DNA of 64,000 nucleotides, from positions 1 to 64,000 of the forward strand of contig NZ_JAFMPX010000011.1 of NCBI RefSeq assembly GCF_017353415.1. The letters run 5' to 3'. The DNA is from Arthrobacter sp. E3 (GTDB lineage: Bacteria > Actinomycetota > Actinomycetes > Actinomycetales > Micrococcaceae). This document shows, piece by piece, positions 1-8,785 of this stretch (positions are counted from its first letter, which is position 1; every line of letters begins with the position of its first letter). Made by a program: the position numbers and the translations under genes. A model generated the notes under the pieces. It was given only the letters and a program-made list of their open reading frames with translations. It did not search any database and was not told the DNA's origin.

Positions 1-2
1 GC

Positions 3-383
3 GACGGACTCGCCGCGGAAGAAGAAGCGTTCCTCCACCCCGAAAACCCCGTCCGCACCCCGTACATCACCCAAAAAATGGCTGATGCACAAGGACCGGT
101 CATCGCCGTCACCGACTACATGAAAGCCGTCCCGGACCAGGTACGCCAATTCCTGCCCAACGACTTCGCGACCCTCGGCGCCGACGGCTTCGGCTTCTCC
201 GACACCCGAGCAGCAGCACGACGCTACTTCAAAATCGACTCACACTCCGTCGTCGTACGCGCCCTGCAAATGCTCGCCAAAACCGGAGAAATCGACGCCA
301 CCATCCCCACCCAAGCAGCCACCAAATACGACCTCCTCAACGTCAACGCAGGAACCACCGGCAACGCCGGCGGCGAAGGCTAA
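3..383 (+). CDS. aceE: Pyruvate dehydrogenase E1 component (homodimeric type), C-terminal end only
   Basis: Only the last 126 codons are present; the 5' part lies before the window. The reading frame is open from base 3. The residues seen (ITQKMADAQGPVIAVTDYMK, then QFLPNDFATLGADGFGFSDT and an ARRYFKIDSHSVVVRAL stretch) match the C-terminal domain of the homodimeric thiamine diphosphate E1 subunit, which decarboxylates pyruvate in the pyruvate dehydrogenase complex. The tail is Gly/Asn/Thr-rich and probably disordered. A strong hairpin follows within 40 bp, so this is the end of its transcript. The family call is firm; the pyruvate specificity is by resemblance. Confidence 0.85.
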   Translation, partial: DGLAAEEEAFLHPENPVRTPYITQKMADAQGPVIAVTDYMKAVPDQVRQFLPNDFATLGADGFGFSDTRAAARRYFKIDSHSVVVRALQMLAKTGEIDATIPTQAATKYDLLNVNAGTTGNAGGEG

Positions 384-417
384 ACACCACCAGGAATACA
401 GCAATAACTAAGCAATG

Positions 418-454
418 ATGAAGGGGCCGGCGCACATTGCGCCGGCCCCTTCAT
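418..454. terminator. Bidirectional hairpin terminator between aceE and the purine permease
   Basis: A 17-bp perfect inverted repeat (ATGAAGGGGCCGGCGCA, loop CAT, then its complement) lies between two convergent genes. There is no long T run, but the stem is very GC-rich, and the position suits termination from both sides. Confidence 0.75.
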
Positions 455-487
455 TGTCCCCAGCTGCCCAGTCCGACTCCGGAAACC

Positions 488-1993
488 CTAGCTGGTGCCC
501 AGCAACAGCTGGATGGGTCCCATGCAGAAGTAGATCACAAAGGCCACGGCCACACCCCACATCAGGACGTGCATTTCCTTGGCCCGCCCCTGTGCAACCC
601 GAATGATCACGTAGGCAATGAAGCCGGCTCCCAAACCGTTGGCGATCGAGTAGGTGAAAGGCATCAGGATGAACGTCAGGAACGCCGGGATGGCGATGCC
701 GATGTCGCTCCAGTCAATGTTTCGCACTTGGGAGGCCATCATGTATCCGACCACGACCAGCGCTGGCGCCACGGCTTCGAACGGCACCACCGCCACCAGT
801 GGGGCGACAAATGCCGAGAGCAAAAGCAAACAGCCCGTGAAGATCGCGGACACTCCGGTTCGTGCACCCTCAGCGATGCCGGCACCGGATTCAACGAAGA
901 TCTCGTTGGCAGAGACGGAACCGAAGCCACCGGCCATGGAACCGGCAGCATCCACGAGCAGTACCCGGCTGGCATTCTTCATGTTGCCGTTTTCATCCAA
1001 CAGTCCGGCTTCACTGGCCAGTCCCGTCATGGTGCCCATGGCATCAAAGAAGACGCTGAGCAAGATGGTGAACGTCAGCAAAAGTGCGGACATGAAGCCC
1101 AGGTGAACAAAGGCACCAAAGATGTCCACTTTGCCGATCAGGGACAAATCCGGCACCGAAAAGATGGTGGTCGGCAGGACAGGGACCATCAACGACCAGC
1201 CGGAGGGATCAGTCTGACTTGAGGGGGTGTTCGTGAGCAGTTGCAGTCCCATGGCAAAGAGCGTGGAAACCACGATGCCAATCAGAATTGCACCTTTCGT
1301 CTTGCGCACTACCAGGACGATGGTCAGCACCAAGCCGAGGACAAAGACCAACACGGGCCATCCCAGCAGCTTCCCGTCTATGCCCAACATCAGGGGAACA
1401 GTGGTGTGTGAGGCATCCGGTATGCGACGGACAAAGCCAGCATTGACCAGCCCGATGATGGCGATGAACAATCCTATGCCAACCACAATGGCGGTTTTCA
1501 GCCCCTTGGGAACAGCCACCATGACGGCTTCCCGCAGTCCAGAGAGGACCAGGATGAACATGATGATGCCGGAAAGGAGCACCAGTCCCATGATTTCCGG
1601 CCACGTGACATTTTTAGTGGTCGCCACGGTGGCTGAGACGAACGCGTTGACACCCAAGCCTGCTGCAAGCGCGAAGGGATACTTTGCCCACGCACCCATG
1701 ACGATGGTGACCACACCGGCGACGACCGCCGTCACCGCAGCCACTTGGGGTATGCCCAGCGTTGCCCCTGAGCCATCCGGGGCGCTGAGGATTAGCGGGT
1801 TGAGCACCACAATATAGGCCATGGCGAAGAACGTGGCCAGGGCACCGCGAAATTCACGCAGCACGTTGGAGCCGCGAGCAGTGATTTCGAAATAATTGTC
1901 GATGGAGTTCCAAACGCCGCCCTTGGGCGCTGGCTGCTCAGAGTTCGGGGCGGTCGCTACGTTCTTTTTCCCGGTCCTGTTCACATTGGACAT
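488..1993 (-). CDS. NCS2-family purine permease (AzgA type, guanine/hypoxanthine/adenine)
   Basis: A 501-residue integral membrane protein of many hydrophobic segments. After a polar N-terminus it has ITARGSNVLREFRGALATFF, the conserved opening of the AzgA/PbuG branch of NCS2, and later a DAMGTMTGLASEAGLLDENG segment typical of that branch. It should import purine bases with protons across the cytoplasmic membrane. It sits 18 bp downstream of the guanine deaminase gene on the same strand, so the two form an operon for guanine salvage or catabolism, next to the divergent xdh genes. The start follows an AGGTGGG ribosome-binding site. The exact base transported cannot be read from sequence. Confidence 0.88.
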   Translation of the reverse strand: MSNVNRTGKKNVATAPNSEQPAPKGGVWNSIDNYFEITARGSNVLREFRGALATFFAMAYIVVLNPLILSAPDGSGATLGIPQVAAVTAVVAGVVTIVMGAWAKYPFALAAGLGVNAFVSATVATTKNVTWPEIMGLVLLSGIIMFILVLSGLREAVMVAVPKGLKTAIVVGIGLFIAIIGLVNAGFVRRIPDASHTTVPLMLGIDGKLLGWPVLVFVLGLVLTIVLVVRKTKGAILIGIVVSTLFAMGLQLLTNTPSSQTDPSGWSLMVPVLPTTIFSVPDLSLIGKVDIFGAFVHLGFMSALLLTFTILLSVFFDAMGTMTGLASEAGLLDENGNMKNASRVLLVDAAGSMAGGFGSVSANEIFVESGAGIAEGARTGVSAIFTGCLLLLSAFVAPLVAVVPFEAVAPALVVVGYMMASQVRNIDWSDIGIAIPAFLTFILMPFTYSIANGLGAGFIAYVIIRVAQGRAKEMHVLMWGVAVAFVIYFCMGPIQLLLGTS

Positions 1994-2011
1994 GGCTGTT
2001 TCCCACCTGAC

Positions 2012-2497
2012 CTAGTAGTCAATCCGGGTTTCGAGACCGTTCCAGGTGTTGAACGGAGTGAGCGGGTCTGTGGCACCCGGCGCGATCTGCGCAACGGGCA
2101 TGCTCCGCTGCTCTACAGGGGTGTCGAAGAAGTCGTAAAATACAGCATCGTCAAAGCCGGCGCGGGCTGCATCGTGACGGTCCGCAGCGAAGAAGACCTT
2201 TTCCACACGCGCCCAGAGGGATGATGCCAGGCACATGGGGCAGGGTTCGCAACTGGTGTACAGCGTGGCACCGGTGAGGTCGAATGTGCCAAGTGCCGAG
2301 CATGCATTCCTGATGGCCGTCACTTCGGCATGAGCGGTGGGATCATTGTTGGCGGTGACCCGATTAATGCCCTCAAAAGCCCTGCCGTCTGCGGTGACTA
2401 TGATGGCGCCGAAGGGCCCACCTTCGTCCAGCACATTGGCCGTGGCCAGTTCGACTGCCTGAGCCAGGTATTTCTGGTTGTTTTCGCTGGTATTCAT
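2012..2497 (-). CDS. guaD: Guanine deaminase (CMP/dCMP deaminase fold)
   Basis: 161 residues with the zinc deaminase signature: His56-Ala-Glu58 (HAEVTAIR) and the Cys83/Cys86 pair in CEPCPMC. The C-terminal half (FFAADRHDAARAGFDDAVFY) matches the Bacillus GuaD-type guanine deaminases, which turn guanine into xanthine plus ammonia. The product is the substrate of the XdhABC enzyme encoded divergently. I chose the ATG at 2497, preceded by GGAAG at a good distance, over an upstream in-frame start at 2563 that would add 22 unconserved residues. It is cotranscribed with the downstream purine permease. Other nucleoside deaminases share the fold, but context favours guanine. Confidence 0.85.
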   Translation of the reverse strand: MNTSENNQKYLAQAVELATANVLDEGGPFGAIIVTADGRAFEGINRVTANNDPTAHAEVTAIRNACSALGTFDLTGATLYTSCEPCPMCLASSLWARVEKVFFAADRHDAARAGFDDAVFYDFFDTPVEQRSMPVAQIAPGATDPLTPFNTWNGLETRIDY

Positions 2498-2559
2498 GGT
2501 GACTTCCTTGTCACTGAGGCAACCGGCGCTGACTTTCATAAGAGGACTCTGTTGCCTCC

Positions 2560-2573
2560 GCATACCGATATGC
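2560..2573. promoter_or_regulatory. Palindrome upstream of guaD (candidate operator)
   Basis: GCATA-CCGA-TATGC is a perfect 5-4-5 inverted repeat 63 bp upstream of the guaD start. A regulator site is an inference from symmetry and position only. Confidence 0.3.
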
Positions 2574-2917
2574 CCTTGGGTTTGAGATCAGAATTCAAAT
2601 TACCCCCGGTAGTTAGCGCCCCAAGTGATGCGCCCGCCGTAGTCATGCTGGAACACTAACACCGGCGATTGAGCAGTGACAAGACCTTTTTCGAAACTCA
2701 TTTCTCACATTGTGAAAACTCGAATCGTTGGGCCGTCCACCCTGGGCCATGTGTGATCCTGTGTCGACATGCTCAACGGCGGCCGGCTGTCGGACCGTGC
2801 GGGCCCTATCCCGTTCCCCACCCACGGGTGTAGGCTGCGTCACAATAGCCACCGCCTGTTTGCATGGATAACCTGGCCTGGCTTCCCGACCTCGTCGGCC
2901 TCAACCATGCTAAAACG

Positions 2918-2933
2918 AATGCGGACACGCATT
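2918..2933. promoter_or_regulatory. Palindrome upstream of xdhA (candidate operator)
   Basis: AATGCG-GACA-CGCATT is a perfect 6-4-6 inverted repeat 41 bp upstream of the xdhA ATG. The position suits a repressor or activator site for the xanthine dehydrogenase operon. No cognate regulator can be named. Confidence 0.4.
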
Positions 2934-2974
2934 GGTTTTACACCGTTGCTGGATAGAACGAAAGAGGATTGGTC

Positions 2975-4636
2975 ATGACCGAACCCGTCAATCAAGCCGA
3001 GACGGATGTAGCTGCCACAGCCCTGACCGTCAATGGAAACAAGATGTCAGTCGCGGACGTCGCCCCGCACACCACCACTTTGCAATGGCTGCGAGGCAAT
3101 GGGATCACAGGCCCCAAAGAGGGGTGCGCGGAAGGTGAGTGCGGAGCGTGCGCCGTGATGGTCTCACGGCCCGATGGTGAAGGAGGCACCCGCTGGACCT
3201 CAGTGAACTCATGCCTTGTACCCGCTGCAATGCTCGCTGGCCAGGAAATTTACACAGCTGAAGGTCTGGCCTCCGCCGACGCGCTGCACCCGGTCCAGCA
3301 GGAGATGGCCATGCGGGGCGGTTCCCAGTGCGGCTATTGCACACCCGGTTTCGTGTCCTCGATGGCTGCCGAGTACTACCGTGAGGACCGCGTAAATTGC
3401 GAATGCGGGTCGGGCGGGTGCTTTTCAGCCCCCACGACCTCCGACATCATCTCCACCGCACGCGCCGTGCCGTCCGGGAACAAACTTCCCTGGCCGCTCG
3501 TCCTGAACGACGACGCCCAGCGCCTTGAACCTTGGCTGCCACCGCGGACTGAGCGGGACGCGGCTGCGGGTGCCGACGTCGTGCCGGCCACGAGGTACGA
3601 ATCGACGTCCCCACACGAACCCGAGATCGGGCCCAATGGATTCGATCTGCATGCACTCTCAGGCAACCTGTGCCGGTGCACCGGATACCGGCCCATCCGT
3701 GACGCGGCCTTCGCGCTCGGGGAAGTTGATCCCGACGATCCAATCGCCCAACGACGCAATCAGCCCGCCCCCGCCAGTCGCCCCCTGCGCATCGAGACAT
3801 CGGGGAATACCTTCGTCCGTCCTGCTGATCTCGAGGAGACCCTCAGTCTCCTCGCCGGGGCACCGGAGGCCGTCCTGGTGGCTGGCTCAACCGATTGGGG
3901 AGTCGAGCTGACAATCAAGCACCGCCGCACCCCACTGACCATCGCGATTGACCAGCTGCCGGAGTTGCGTCAGTTCCACGTTGCTGGCGACCATATCGAG
4001 ATCGGCGCGGCACTCACTCTGTCGGAGGTCGAACGCCTCCTTGGAGGTTCGGTGCCCGTACTCGCCCAAGCCCTCCCCCTCTTCGCGTCTCGACTGATCA
4101 GGAACGCTGCGACGATCGGCGGAAACCTCGGTACCGGATCCCCAATCGGCGACATGGCCCCCGCACTCCTGGCCCTCGACGCCGATCTTGTGCTCAGCTC
4201 ACCGCGCGGTGATCGGACGGTGGCGCTGGCCGACTACTTCACGGGCTACCGCACGAGCATACGAGCGGCCGATGAACTCATCCGCGCAGTGCGGATCCCG
4301 ACGCCGGTCGCACCGATGGGCCAATTCTACAAAGTTGCCAAACGTAAATTCGATGATATCTCCTCGGTGGCAGTGGCCATCGCCGCGACTGTCACCGACG
4401 GGACGGTTCAGCACATCCGTATCGGTGTGGGCGGGGCCGCCGCGATGACACTGCGTGCGTTGGACACTGAAGCCGCAGTGATCGGCAAGCCGTGGACGGC
4501 CGAAACGTTCGAGGCAGCCGCCGAGGTCATGCAGACCGTGGGGACGCCGATGTCCGACCACCGTGCCAGTGCCGAATACCGCAGCGCCACACTCGCCCAA
4601 TCCATCCGTCGCTTCTACTCGGAGGCTGCATCATGA
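2975..4636 (+). CDS. xdhA: Xanthine dehydrogenase small subunit (2Fe-2S and FAD)
   Basis: 553 residues. It carries electrons from the molybdenum centre in XdhB through two 2Fe-2S clusters to FAD. The first cluster motif is Cys51, Cys56, Cys59 (GCAEGECGACA) and Cys80; the second is Cys119/Cys122 (QCGYCTPGF) and Cys233/Cys235 (GNLCRCTGYRP). The FAD domain starts near residue 275, with IRNAATIGGNLGTGSP at 375-390. The two halves of the second cluster are about 110 residues apart instead of the usual 30-odd, because of an insertion that itself carries Cys142, Cys144 and Cys149. The ATG at 2975 has an AAAGAGG site 7 bp upstream; a TTG two codons earlier is unlikely. It overlaps xdhB by 4 bp (ATGA). 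Confidence 0.9.
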   Translation: MTEPVNQAETDVAATALTVNGNKMSVADVAPHTTTLQWLRGNGITGPKEGCAEGECGACAVMVSRPDGEGGTRWTSVNSCLVPAAMLAGQEIYTAEGLASADALHPVQQEMAMRGGSQCGYCTPGFVSSMAAEYYREDRVNCECGSGGCFSAPTTSDIISTARAVPSGNKLPWPLVLNDDAQRLEPWLPPRTERDAAAGADVVPATRYESTSPHEPEIGPNGFDLHALSGNLCRCTGYRPIRDAAFALGEVDPDDPIAQRRNQPAPASRPLRIETSGNTFVRPADLEETLSLLAGAPEAVLVAGSTDWGVELTIKHRRTPLTIAIDQLPELRQFHVAGDHIEIGAALTLSEVERLLGGSVPVLAQALPLFASRLIRNAATIGGNLGTGSPIGDMAPALLALDADLVLSSPRGDRTVALADYFTGYRTSIRAADELIRAVRIPTPVAPMGQFYKVAKRKFDDISSVAVAIAATVTDGTVQHIRIGVGGAAAMTLRALDTEAAVIGKPWTAETFEAAAEVMQTVGTPMSDHRASAEYRSATLAQSIRRFYSEAAS

Positions 4637-7011
4637 ATCCGTTTTCCTCCCGCCCTCTTGCGGAGATCCCCGACGGCGGCACCACCGGTGTCGTCATGCC
4701 GCACGAGGCCGCGTGGGAGCATGTCACGGGTCAGGCTTTGTACACTGACGACCTTCCCTACCGGTCAGCCAATGTTCTCCACGCGTGGCCGCTCCAAGTT
4801 TTCGCCGCGCACGCCCACATCGACTCCATCGACACGTCCAAGGCCGAGGCAATGCCCGGGGTGGTTCGTGTACTCACGGCTTTGGACGTCCCGGGCCTGA
4901 ACGATTACGGTGACATTGGGGACGAAATTCTCTTCCCCAACGAGGTGCTGTACCACGGACAACCTGTAGCTTGGGTGCTCGCTGAGAGCCTCGAAGAAGC
5001 ACGCCTGGCAACCGACGCCATCGCGATCGCCTATACGGAACTGCCGTCCATCATCACCGCCCAGGAGGCCATCGCGGCAGGGCAGTTCCAGGGACCGCGG
5101 GCGACGCTCCAGCGCGGCGACGCTGATGCGGCCCTCGCGAACGCTCCGCACCGCATCAGCGGTGGGATCGACATCCAGGGCCAGGAGCACTTCTATCTTG
5201 AGACCCAGGCATCGTTCGCCACCGTCGACGAGAGCGGGCAGGTTTTCATCCAGTCCTCAACCCAGGCCCCGAGCCACACGCAGGAGGTGGCTGCCCGGGT
5301 CCTGGGCATTTCATCGAGCCAGGTCACGGTGCAGTGCCTGCGCATGGGTGGCGGCTTCGGTGGCAAGGAGACGAACGCGAATGCGTTCGCATCCGTCGCG
5401 GCCATGGGCGCCGTACTGACTGGCCGGCCCGTAAGCCTGCGCCTCAACCGCACTCAGGATCTGACCATGACCGGCAAGCGTGGCGGCTTCCATGCCACTT
5501 GGGAGGCCGGTTTGGACGACGACGGGCACATCCTTTCGTACAAGGCCGTGCTGACCGCCGATGGCGGCTTCAGCGTCGACCTGTCCCCCGCCGTCGTGAG
5601 CCGAGCGCTGTGCCACGTCGATAATGCCTACTACCTTCCCAATGTCCATGTGATCGGCCAAATCGCGCGGACGAACAAGACCTCAAACACGGCATTCCGT
5701 GGCTTCGGCGCACCCTCCGGCATGATCGTGACCGAGGATCTGCTTGGCCAGGCGGCCACGAAGCTGGGCCTCGGCGAAGAGGAAATCCGCCGCAGGAACT
5801 TCTATGCTCCGGGCCAGAGCACCCCCTATGAGCAGGTGGTCAGCCAGGCCGAGCGCATGGTCGACATCTGGGACAAGCTCAAGAAATCAAGTGACTACGA
5901 TGCCCGGCTTCTCGACGTGGCCGCATTCAACACCGCCCACCAACACGTCAAGCGGGGCTTGGCCATCACTCCGGTGAAGTTCGGCGTCTCGTTCAACAAA
6001 CCGTTCTTAAACCAGGCCGGTGCGCTCGTGCTCGTCTACCGCGACGGCTCGGTGCTCATCAACCACGGCGGCACGGAGATGGGCCAGGGCCTGCACACGA
6101 AAATGCTGCAAGTCGCCGCAACAGCGCTGGGGCTCCCGCTGCGGCGTGTTCGTCTCGCTCCGACTCGGACCGATAAAGTGCCCAACACCTCTGCCACGTC
6201 TGCCTCGACCGGCTCCGACCTCAACGGCGGTGCAGTCAAGAACGCCTGCGAGCTCATCCTGGACCGGCTTGCTCCGGTGGCAGCCGGCATGCTCGGCGTC
6301 CACGCGAACGACGTCCGCATCACGAGAGGGGTTGTCAACGGGTTGGGAACGGAGAAGTGCACGACTTGGGAGGAGCTTATTGAGACGGCATATTTCCAAC
6401 GGGTGTCATTGTCAGCGACCGGTTATTACCGCACCGAAGGACTCTACTTCGATTCGAGCACGTACAAGGGCAACGCGTTTAAATACTATGCCCGCGGGGC
6501 CGCAGTCGCCGAGGTGGAGGTTGATGGGTACACCGGAGCGTACACGACGCGGCAGGTGGACCTGCTGCACGACGTCGGCAGTTCGCTCTCACCCTTGATC
6601 GACCTCGGACAGGTCGAAGGTGCATTTATCCAAGGCGTCGGCTGGCTCACGCAGGAGGATCTGCGGTGGGACACGAGCGACGGGCCCAACCGCGGCAAGC
6701 TGCTGACGCAGGCGGCGAGTACATACAAGCTGCCGTCGTTCTCAGAGTTGCCACAAGTCTTCAACGTGGACCTCTACGTGCACGGGGAGACCACCGACGA
6801 CGGTGGAAGTGTGTACGGGTCAAAGGCCGTGGGTGAGCCGCCGCTCATGCTGTCCATTGCGGTGCGGGAGGCGCTGCGCGCCGCCGCAGCGGCCTTCGGT
6901 GAGCCGGGGCATCAGGTCGAGTTGCCTTCACCGGCCACGCCCGAAGCGGTGTACTGGGCGCTGGACAAGGCGCGCAGGATGGTGTCCGACCCGGCTCTCG
7001 CCGCCGATTGA
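4633..7011 (+). CDS. xdhB: Xanthine dehydrogenase molybdopterin-binding subunit
   Basis: 792 residues. This subunit oxidises hypoxanthine and xanthine to urate at a molybdenum-cytosine or molybdopterin centre. Motifs seen: RMGGGFGGKE at 237-246, FRGFGAPSG at 355-363, GTEMGQGLHTKM in the cofactor region, and the catalytic glutamate Glu735 in KAVGEPPL. The start is the ATG overlapping the xdhA stop; the long upstream in-frame extension is antisense-like reading of xdhA and is rejected. It is followed by xdhC 15 bp downstream. Related aldehyde oxidases share the domains, but the purine neighbourhood makes xanthine the likely substrate. Confidence 0.92.
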   Translation: MNPFSSRPLAEIPDGGTTGVVMPHEAAWEHVTGQALYTDDLPYRSANVLHAWPLQVFAAHAHIDSIDTSKAEAMPGVVRVLTALDVPGLNDYGDIGDEILFPNEVLYHGQPVAWVLAESLEEARLATDAIAIAYTELPSIITAQEAIAAGQFQGPRATLQRGDADAALANAPHRISGGIDIQGQEHFYLETQASFATVDESGQVFIQSSTQAPSHTQEVAARVLGISSSQVTVQCLRMGGGFGGKETNANAFASVAAMGAVLTGRPVSLRLNRTQDLTMTGKRGGFHATWEAGLDDDGHILSYKAVLTADGGFSVDLSPAVVSRALCHVDNAYYLPNVHVIGQIARTNKTSNTAFRGFGAPSGMIVTEDLLGQAATKLGLGEEEIRRRNFYAPGQSTPYEQVVSQAERMVDIWDKLKKSSDYDARLLDVAAFNTAHQHVKRGLAITPVKFGVSFNKPFLNQAGALVLVYRDGSVLINHGGTEMGQGLHTKMLQVAATALGLPLRRVRLAPTRTDKVPNTSATSASTGSDLNGGAVKNACELILDRLAPVAAGMLGVHANDVRITRGVVNGLGTEKCTTWEELIETAYFQRVSLSATGYYRTEGLYFDSSTYKGNAFKYYARGAAVAEVEVDGYTGAYTTRQVDLLHDVGSSLSPLIDLGQVEGAFIQGVGWLTQEDLRWDTSDGPNRGKLLTQAASTYKLPSFSELPQVFNVDLYVHGETTDDGGSVYGSKAVGEPPLMLSIAVREALRAAAAAFGEPGHQVELPSPATPEAVYWALDKARRMVSDPALAAD

Positions 7012-7026
7012 TCCGGACAGGGCATC

Positions 7027-7839
7027 GTGGATTGGATCAACGCTCTCGCTCGTGCGCACACTGCCGGGACGATAGGGGTGCTGGCGACGATCATCGAGGT
7101 CCGCGGCCACTCCCCCCGCGAAGTCGGTGCGAAGATGTTCATCTCAGCCGAGGCTGCATCGGGGAGCATCGGCGGCGGCAACATGGAAGCCACCGTCACC
7201 GAGCGCGCCCGCACAATGCTCGATGGCGGGATGGATACGGTGGAGGAAGTCGAATTCGGCCTCAATGAACACGCACCGGCAGCCTATGGCACCCAATGCT
7301 GCGGCGGCGTCGTGCGGGTACTGTTGGAAACGATTGGACGGCGCCCCACCGTCGCAGTTTTCGGTGCCGGCCACGTTGGCAGGGAATTGGCACGAATCCT
7401 CAGCCGCCACGAGATTGTCCTGCACCTTGCCGACTCCCGGGAGGGCATGATCGACGGCGTTCTCGCCGCCACGCTCGAAGCCGGCCCGGCCGCTGTGCAC
7501 CTGCATACCCTGCCTGCCCCCGAGACCCTCATCGCTGAGCTTCCGGATGGCGCGCATCTGCTCATCCTCACCCACGACCATGCAGAAGATCTGATGCTCT
7601 GCGACGCGGCTCTGCGACGGGAAGGGTTCGGGAGCATCGGGGTCATCGGATCCGCCACAAAATGGGCCAGGTTTCGGATGAAGCTCACAGCCGAGGGGCA
7701 TTCGGAAGCCTTGCTCGAGCGTATTCAGTGCCCCATCGGAGTCCCCGACATCACCGGGAAACACCCTGCCGTGATCGCCATCGGTGTCGCCGCCGACCTG
7801 ATGCGTGTCTTTCAGAAAGGTCCGGCTAGTTTCTGTTGA
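7027..7839 (+). CDS. xdhC: Xanthine dehydrogenase accessory protein XdhC
   Basis: 270 residues, GTG start at 7027 after an AGG-containing site. The N-terminal XdhC/CoxI domain has GSIGGGNMEA and a CCGGVV motif near residue 97. The C-terminal Rossmann domain has VFGAGHVGRELARIL and IGVIGSATKWARFR. Proteins of this family bind molybdenum cofactor, help its sulfuration and insert it into XdhB. It is the third gene of xdhABC. Its last 14 bp overlap the 3' end of the convergent IclR gene, so the two transcripts share an end region. Confidence 0.9.
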   Translation: MDWINALARAHTAGTIGVLATIIEVRGHSPREVGAKMFISAEAASGSIGGGNMEATVTERARTMLDGGMDTVEEVEFGLNEHAPAAYGTQCCGGVVRVLLETIGRRPTVAVFGAGHVGRELARILSRHEIVLHLADSREGMIDGVLAATLEAGPAAVHLHTLPAPETLIAELPDGAHLLILTHDHAEDLMLCDAALRREGFGSIGVIGSATKWARFRMKLTAEGHSEALLERIQCPIGVPDITGKHPAVIAIGVAADLMRVFQKGPASFC

Positions 7840-8581
7840 GCCCCGTGGAGATCACTTGGGCGGCCTTGTGCAGCAGCGGGATGGCGCGGTTGGCAAAACG
7901 CTCGTCAACGCGCTGGACGGGGCCGGAGACGGAGATTGCCGTCGGCGTGGGCGCGTTAGGAACAGCCATGGCGAAGCAACGCACACCAAGTTCCTGCTCT
8001 TCCTCGTCAATCGAGTAGCCGCGTTCGCGGATCTGGGCGAGGTCGGCCAGCAGACTTTCAACGTTCTTGTGGCTTTTACTAGTGGGCGTGGGCATGCCTT
8101 GCCGAGCCACAATGCGACGCACTGTGTCGTCGTCCAGTTGGGCCAGCAGCGCCTTGCCGACGCCGGTGTCGTGGGTGTGGGCCCGGCGACCCACCTCGGT
8201 AAACATGCGCATGGCGTGCGGGGAGGGGACCTGGGCAATGTAAATGACCATGTCCGTGTCCAGGACGGCCATGTTGGCTGTTTCACCCAATTGCTGGACC
8301 AAAGACTCCAGCTGCGGCATGGCCATGGCGCCAAGCTGCTTCGTGGCACCTTCACCCAATCGGATCAACCGCGGGCCCAGAGCGTAGCGTCGGCTGGGCA
8401 GCTGACGAATGTAGCCAAGCGAGACAAGGGTGCGCAGGAGCCTGTGAATGGTGGGCAGCGGCAGCTCGGTGGAGGCGGAGAGCTCACTGAGGGTTACATT
8501 GCCGCCAGCTTCGGTAATGAGTTCGAGCAGTTCGAAGACACGCTCCACGGACTGAACGCCGCCCGTTGCTTTAGCTGCCAT
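7826..8581 (-). CDS. IclR-family transcriptional regulator (AllR-like)
   Basis: 251 residues: an N-terminal winged helix-turn-helix (VTLSELSASTELPLPTIHRL, about residues 29-48) and a C-terminal IclR effector domain with HTHDTGVGKALLAQLDDD and an ERGYSIDEEEQELGVRC pattern. IclR/AllR proteins sense small acids such as glyoxylate or allantoate and repress glyoxylate and allantoin genes (known for AllR of Escherichia coli and Streptomyces). Here it is divergent from the malic enzyme-malate synthase-allE operon, and a similar motif occurs before both that operon and hyi. AllR-like function is inferred from context; the family is certain. Confidence 0.85.
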   Translation of the reverse strand: MAAKATGGVQSVERVFELLELITEAGGNVTLSELSASTELPLPTIHRLLRTLVSLGYIRQLPSRRYALGPRLIRLGEGATKQLGAMAMPQLESLVQQLGETANMAVLDTDMVIYIAQVPSPHAMRMFTEVGRRAHTHDTGVGKALLAQLDDDTVRRIVARQGMPTPTSKSHKNVESLLADLAQIRERGYSIDEEEQELGVRCFAMAVPNAPTPTAISVSGPVQRVDERFANRAIPLLHKAAQVISTGLNRN

Positions 8582-8692
8582 GGTGAGTCTCCTACTAGTT
8601 CAAAGTCACTAATCATTCCGCATGGTGGTATGAATCTTCCAATTGACAACATACCTTATTCAGCTTCAGCGTCTTCAAACATCGCGCAGGGC

Positions 8693-8721
8693 TTGAATTT
8701 CCACCAGATAGATAATAATAT
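8693..8721 (+). promoter_or_regulatory. Sigma-70 type promoter of the malic enzyme-malate synthase operon
   Basis: TTGAAT (8693-8698), a 17-bp spacer and TAATAT (8716-8721) give a good -35/-10 pair, with a start site expected near 8728 and a leader of about 58 nt to the malic enzyme ATG. Confidence 0.6.
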
Positions 8722-8739
8722 CCATTCTACGAGAACAAT
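8718..8739 (+). promoter_or_regulatory. Candidate IclR/AllR-type operator overlapping the promoter
   Basis: The pattern ATWTCCANNNTAYGAGAAC starts here and recurs with identical spacing at 14069 upstream of hyi. It covers the -10 box and the expected start site, as a repressor site would. Assignment to the adjacent IclR protein is inference. Confidence 0.4.
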
Positions 8740-8785
8740 CGTAAATGTCGACTAGCCCTCACGGGCCATACCTCAAGGAATCTCA

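Larger units (their letters stand above)
2498..2974. other. Divergent intergenic region between guaD and xdhA
   Basis: 477 bp with no convincing gene. It holds the two palindromes listed separately (2560-2573 and 2918-2933) and a third at 2701-2717 (TCACA-T-TGTGA core). I could not define -35/-10 boxes with confidence on either strand. Confidence 0.6.

Noticed and set aside
437-1222. Plus-strand open frame opposite the purine permease
   Set aside because: His/Gln/Asp-rich shadow of a membrane protein gene read in antisense.
8643-8648. Perfect TTGACA on the plus strand upstream of malic enzyme
   Set aside because: No -10 box at 16-18 bp; the TTGAAT-17-TAATAT pair further down is better placed.
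7805-8755. Plus-strand open frame opposite the IclR regulator
   Set aside because: Antisense to a clear IclR gene; no conserved motif in its translation.
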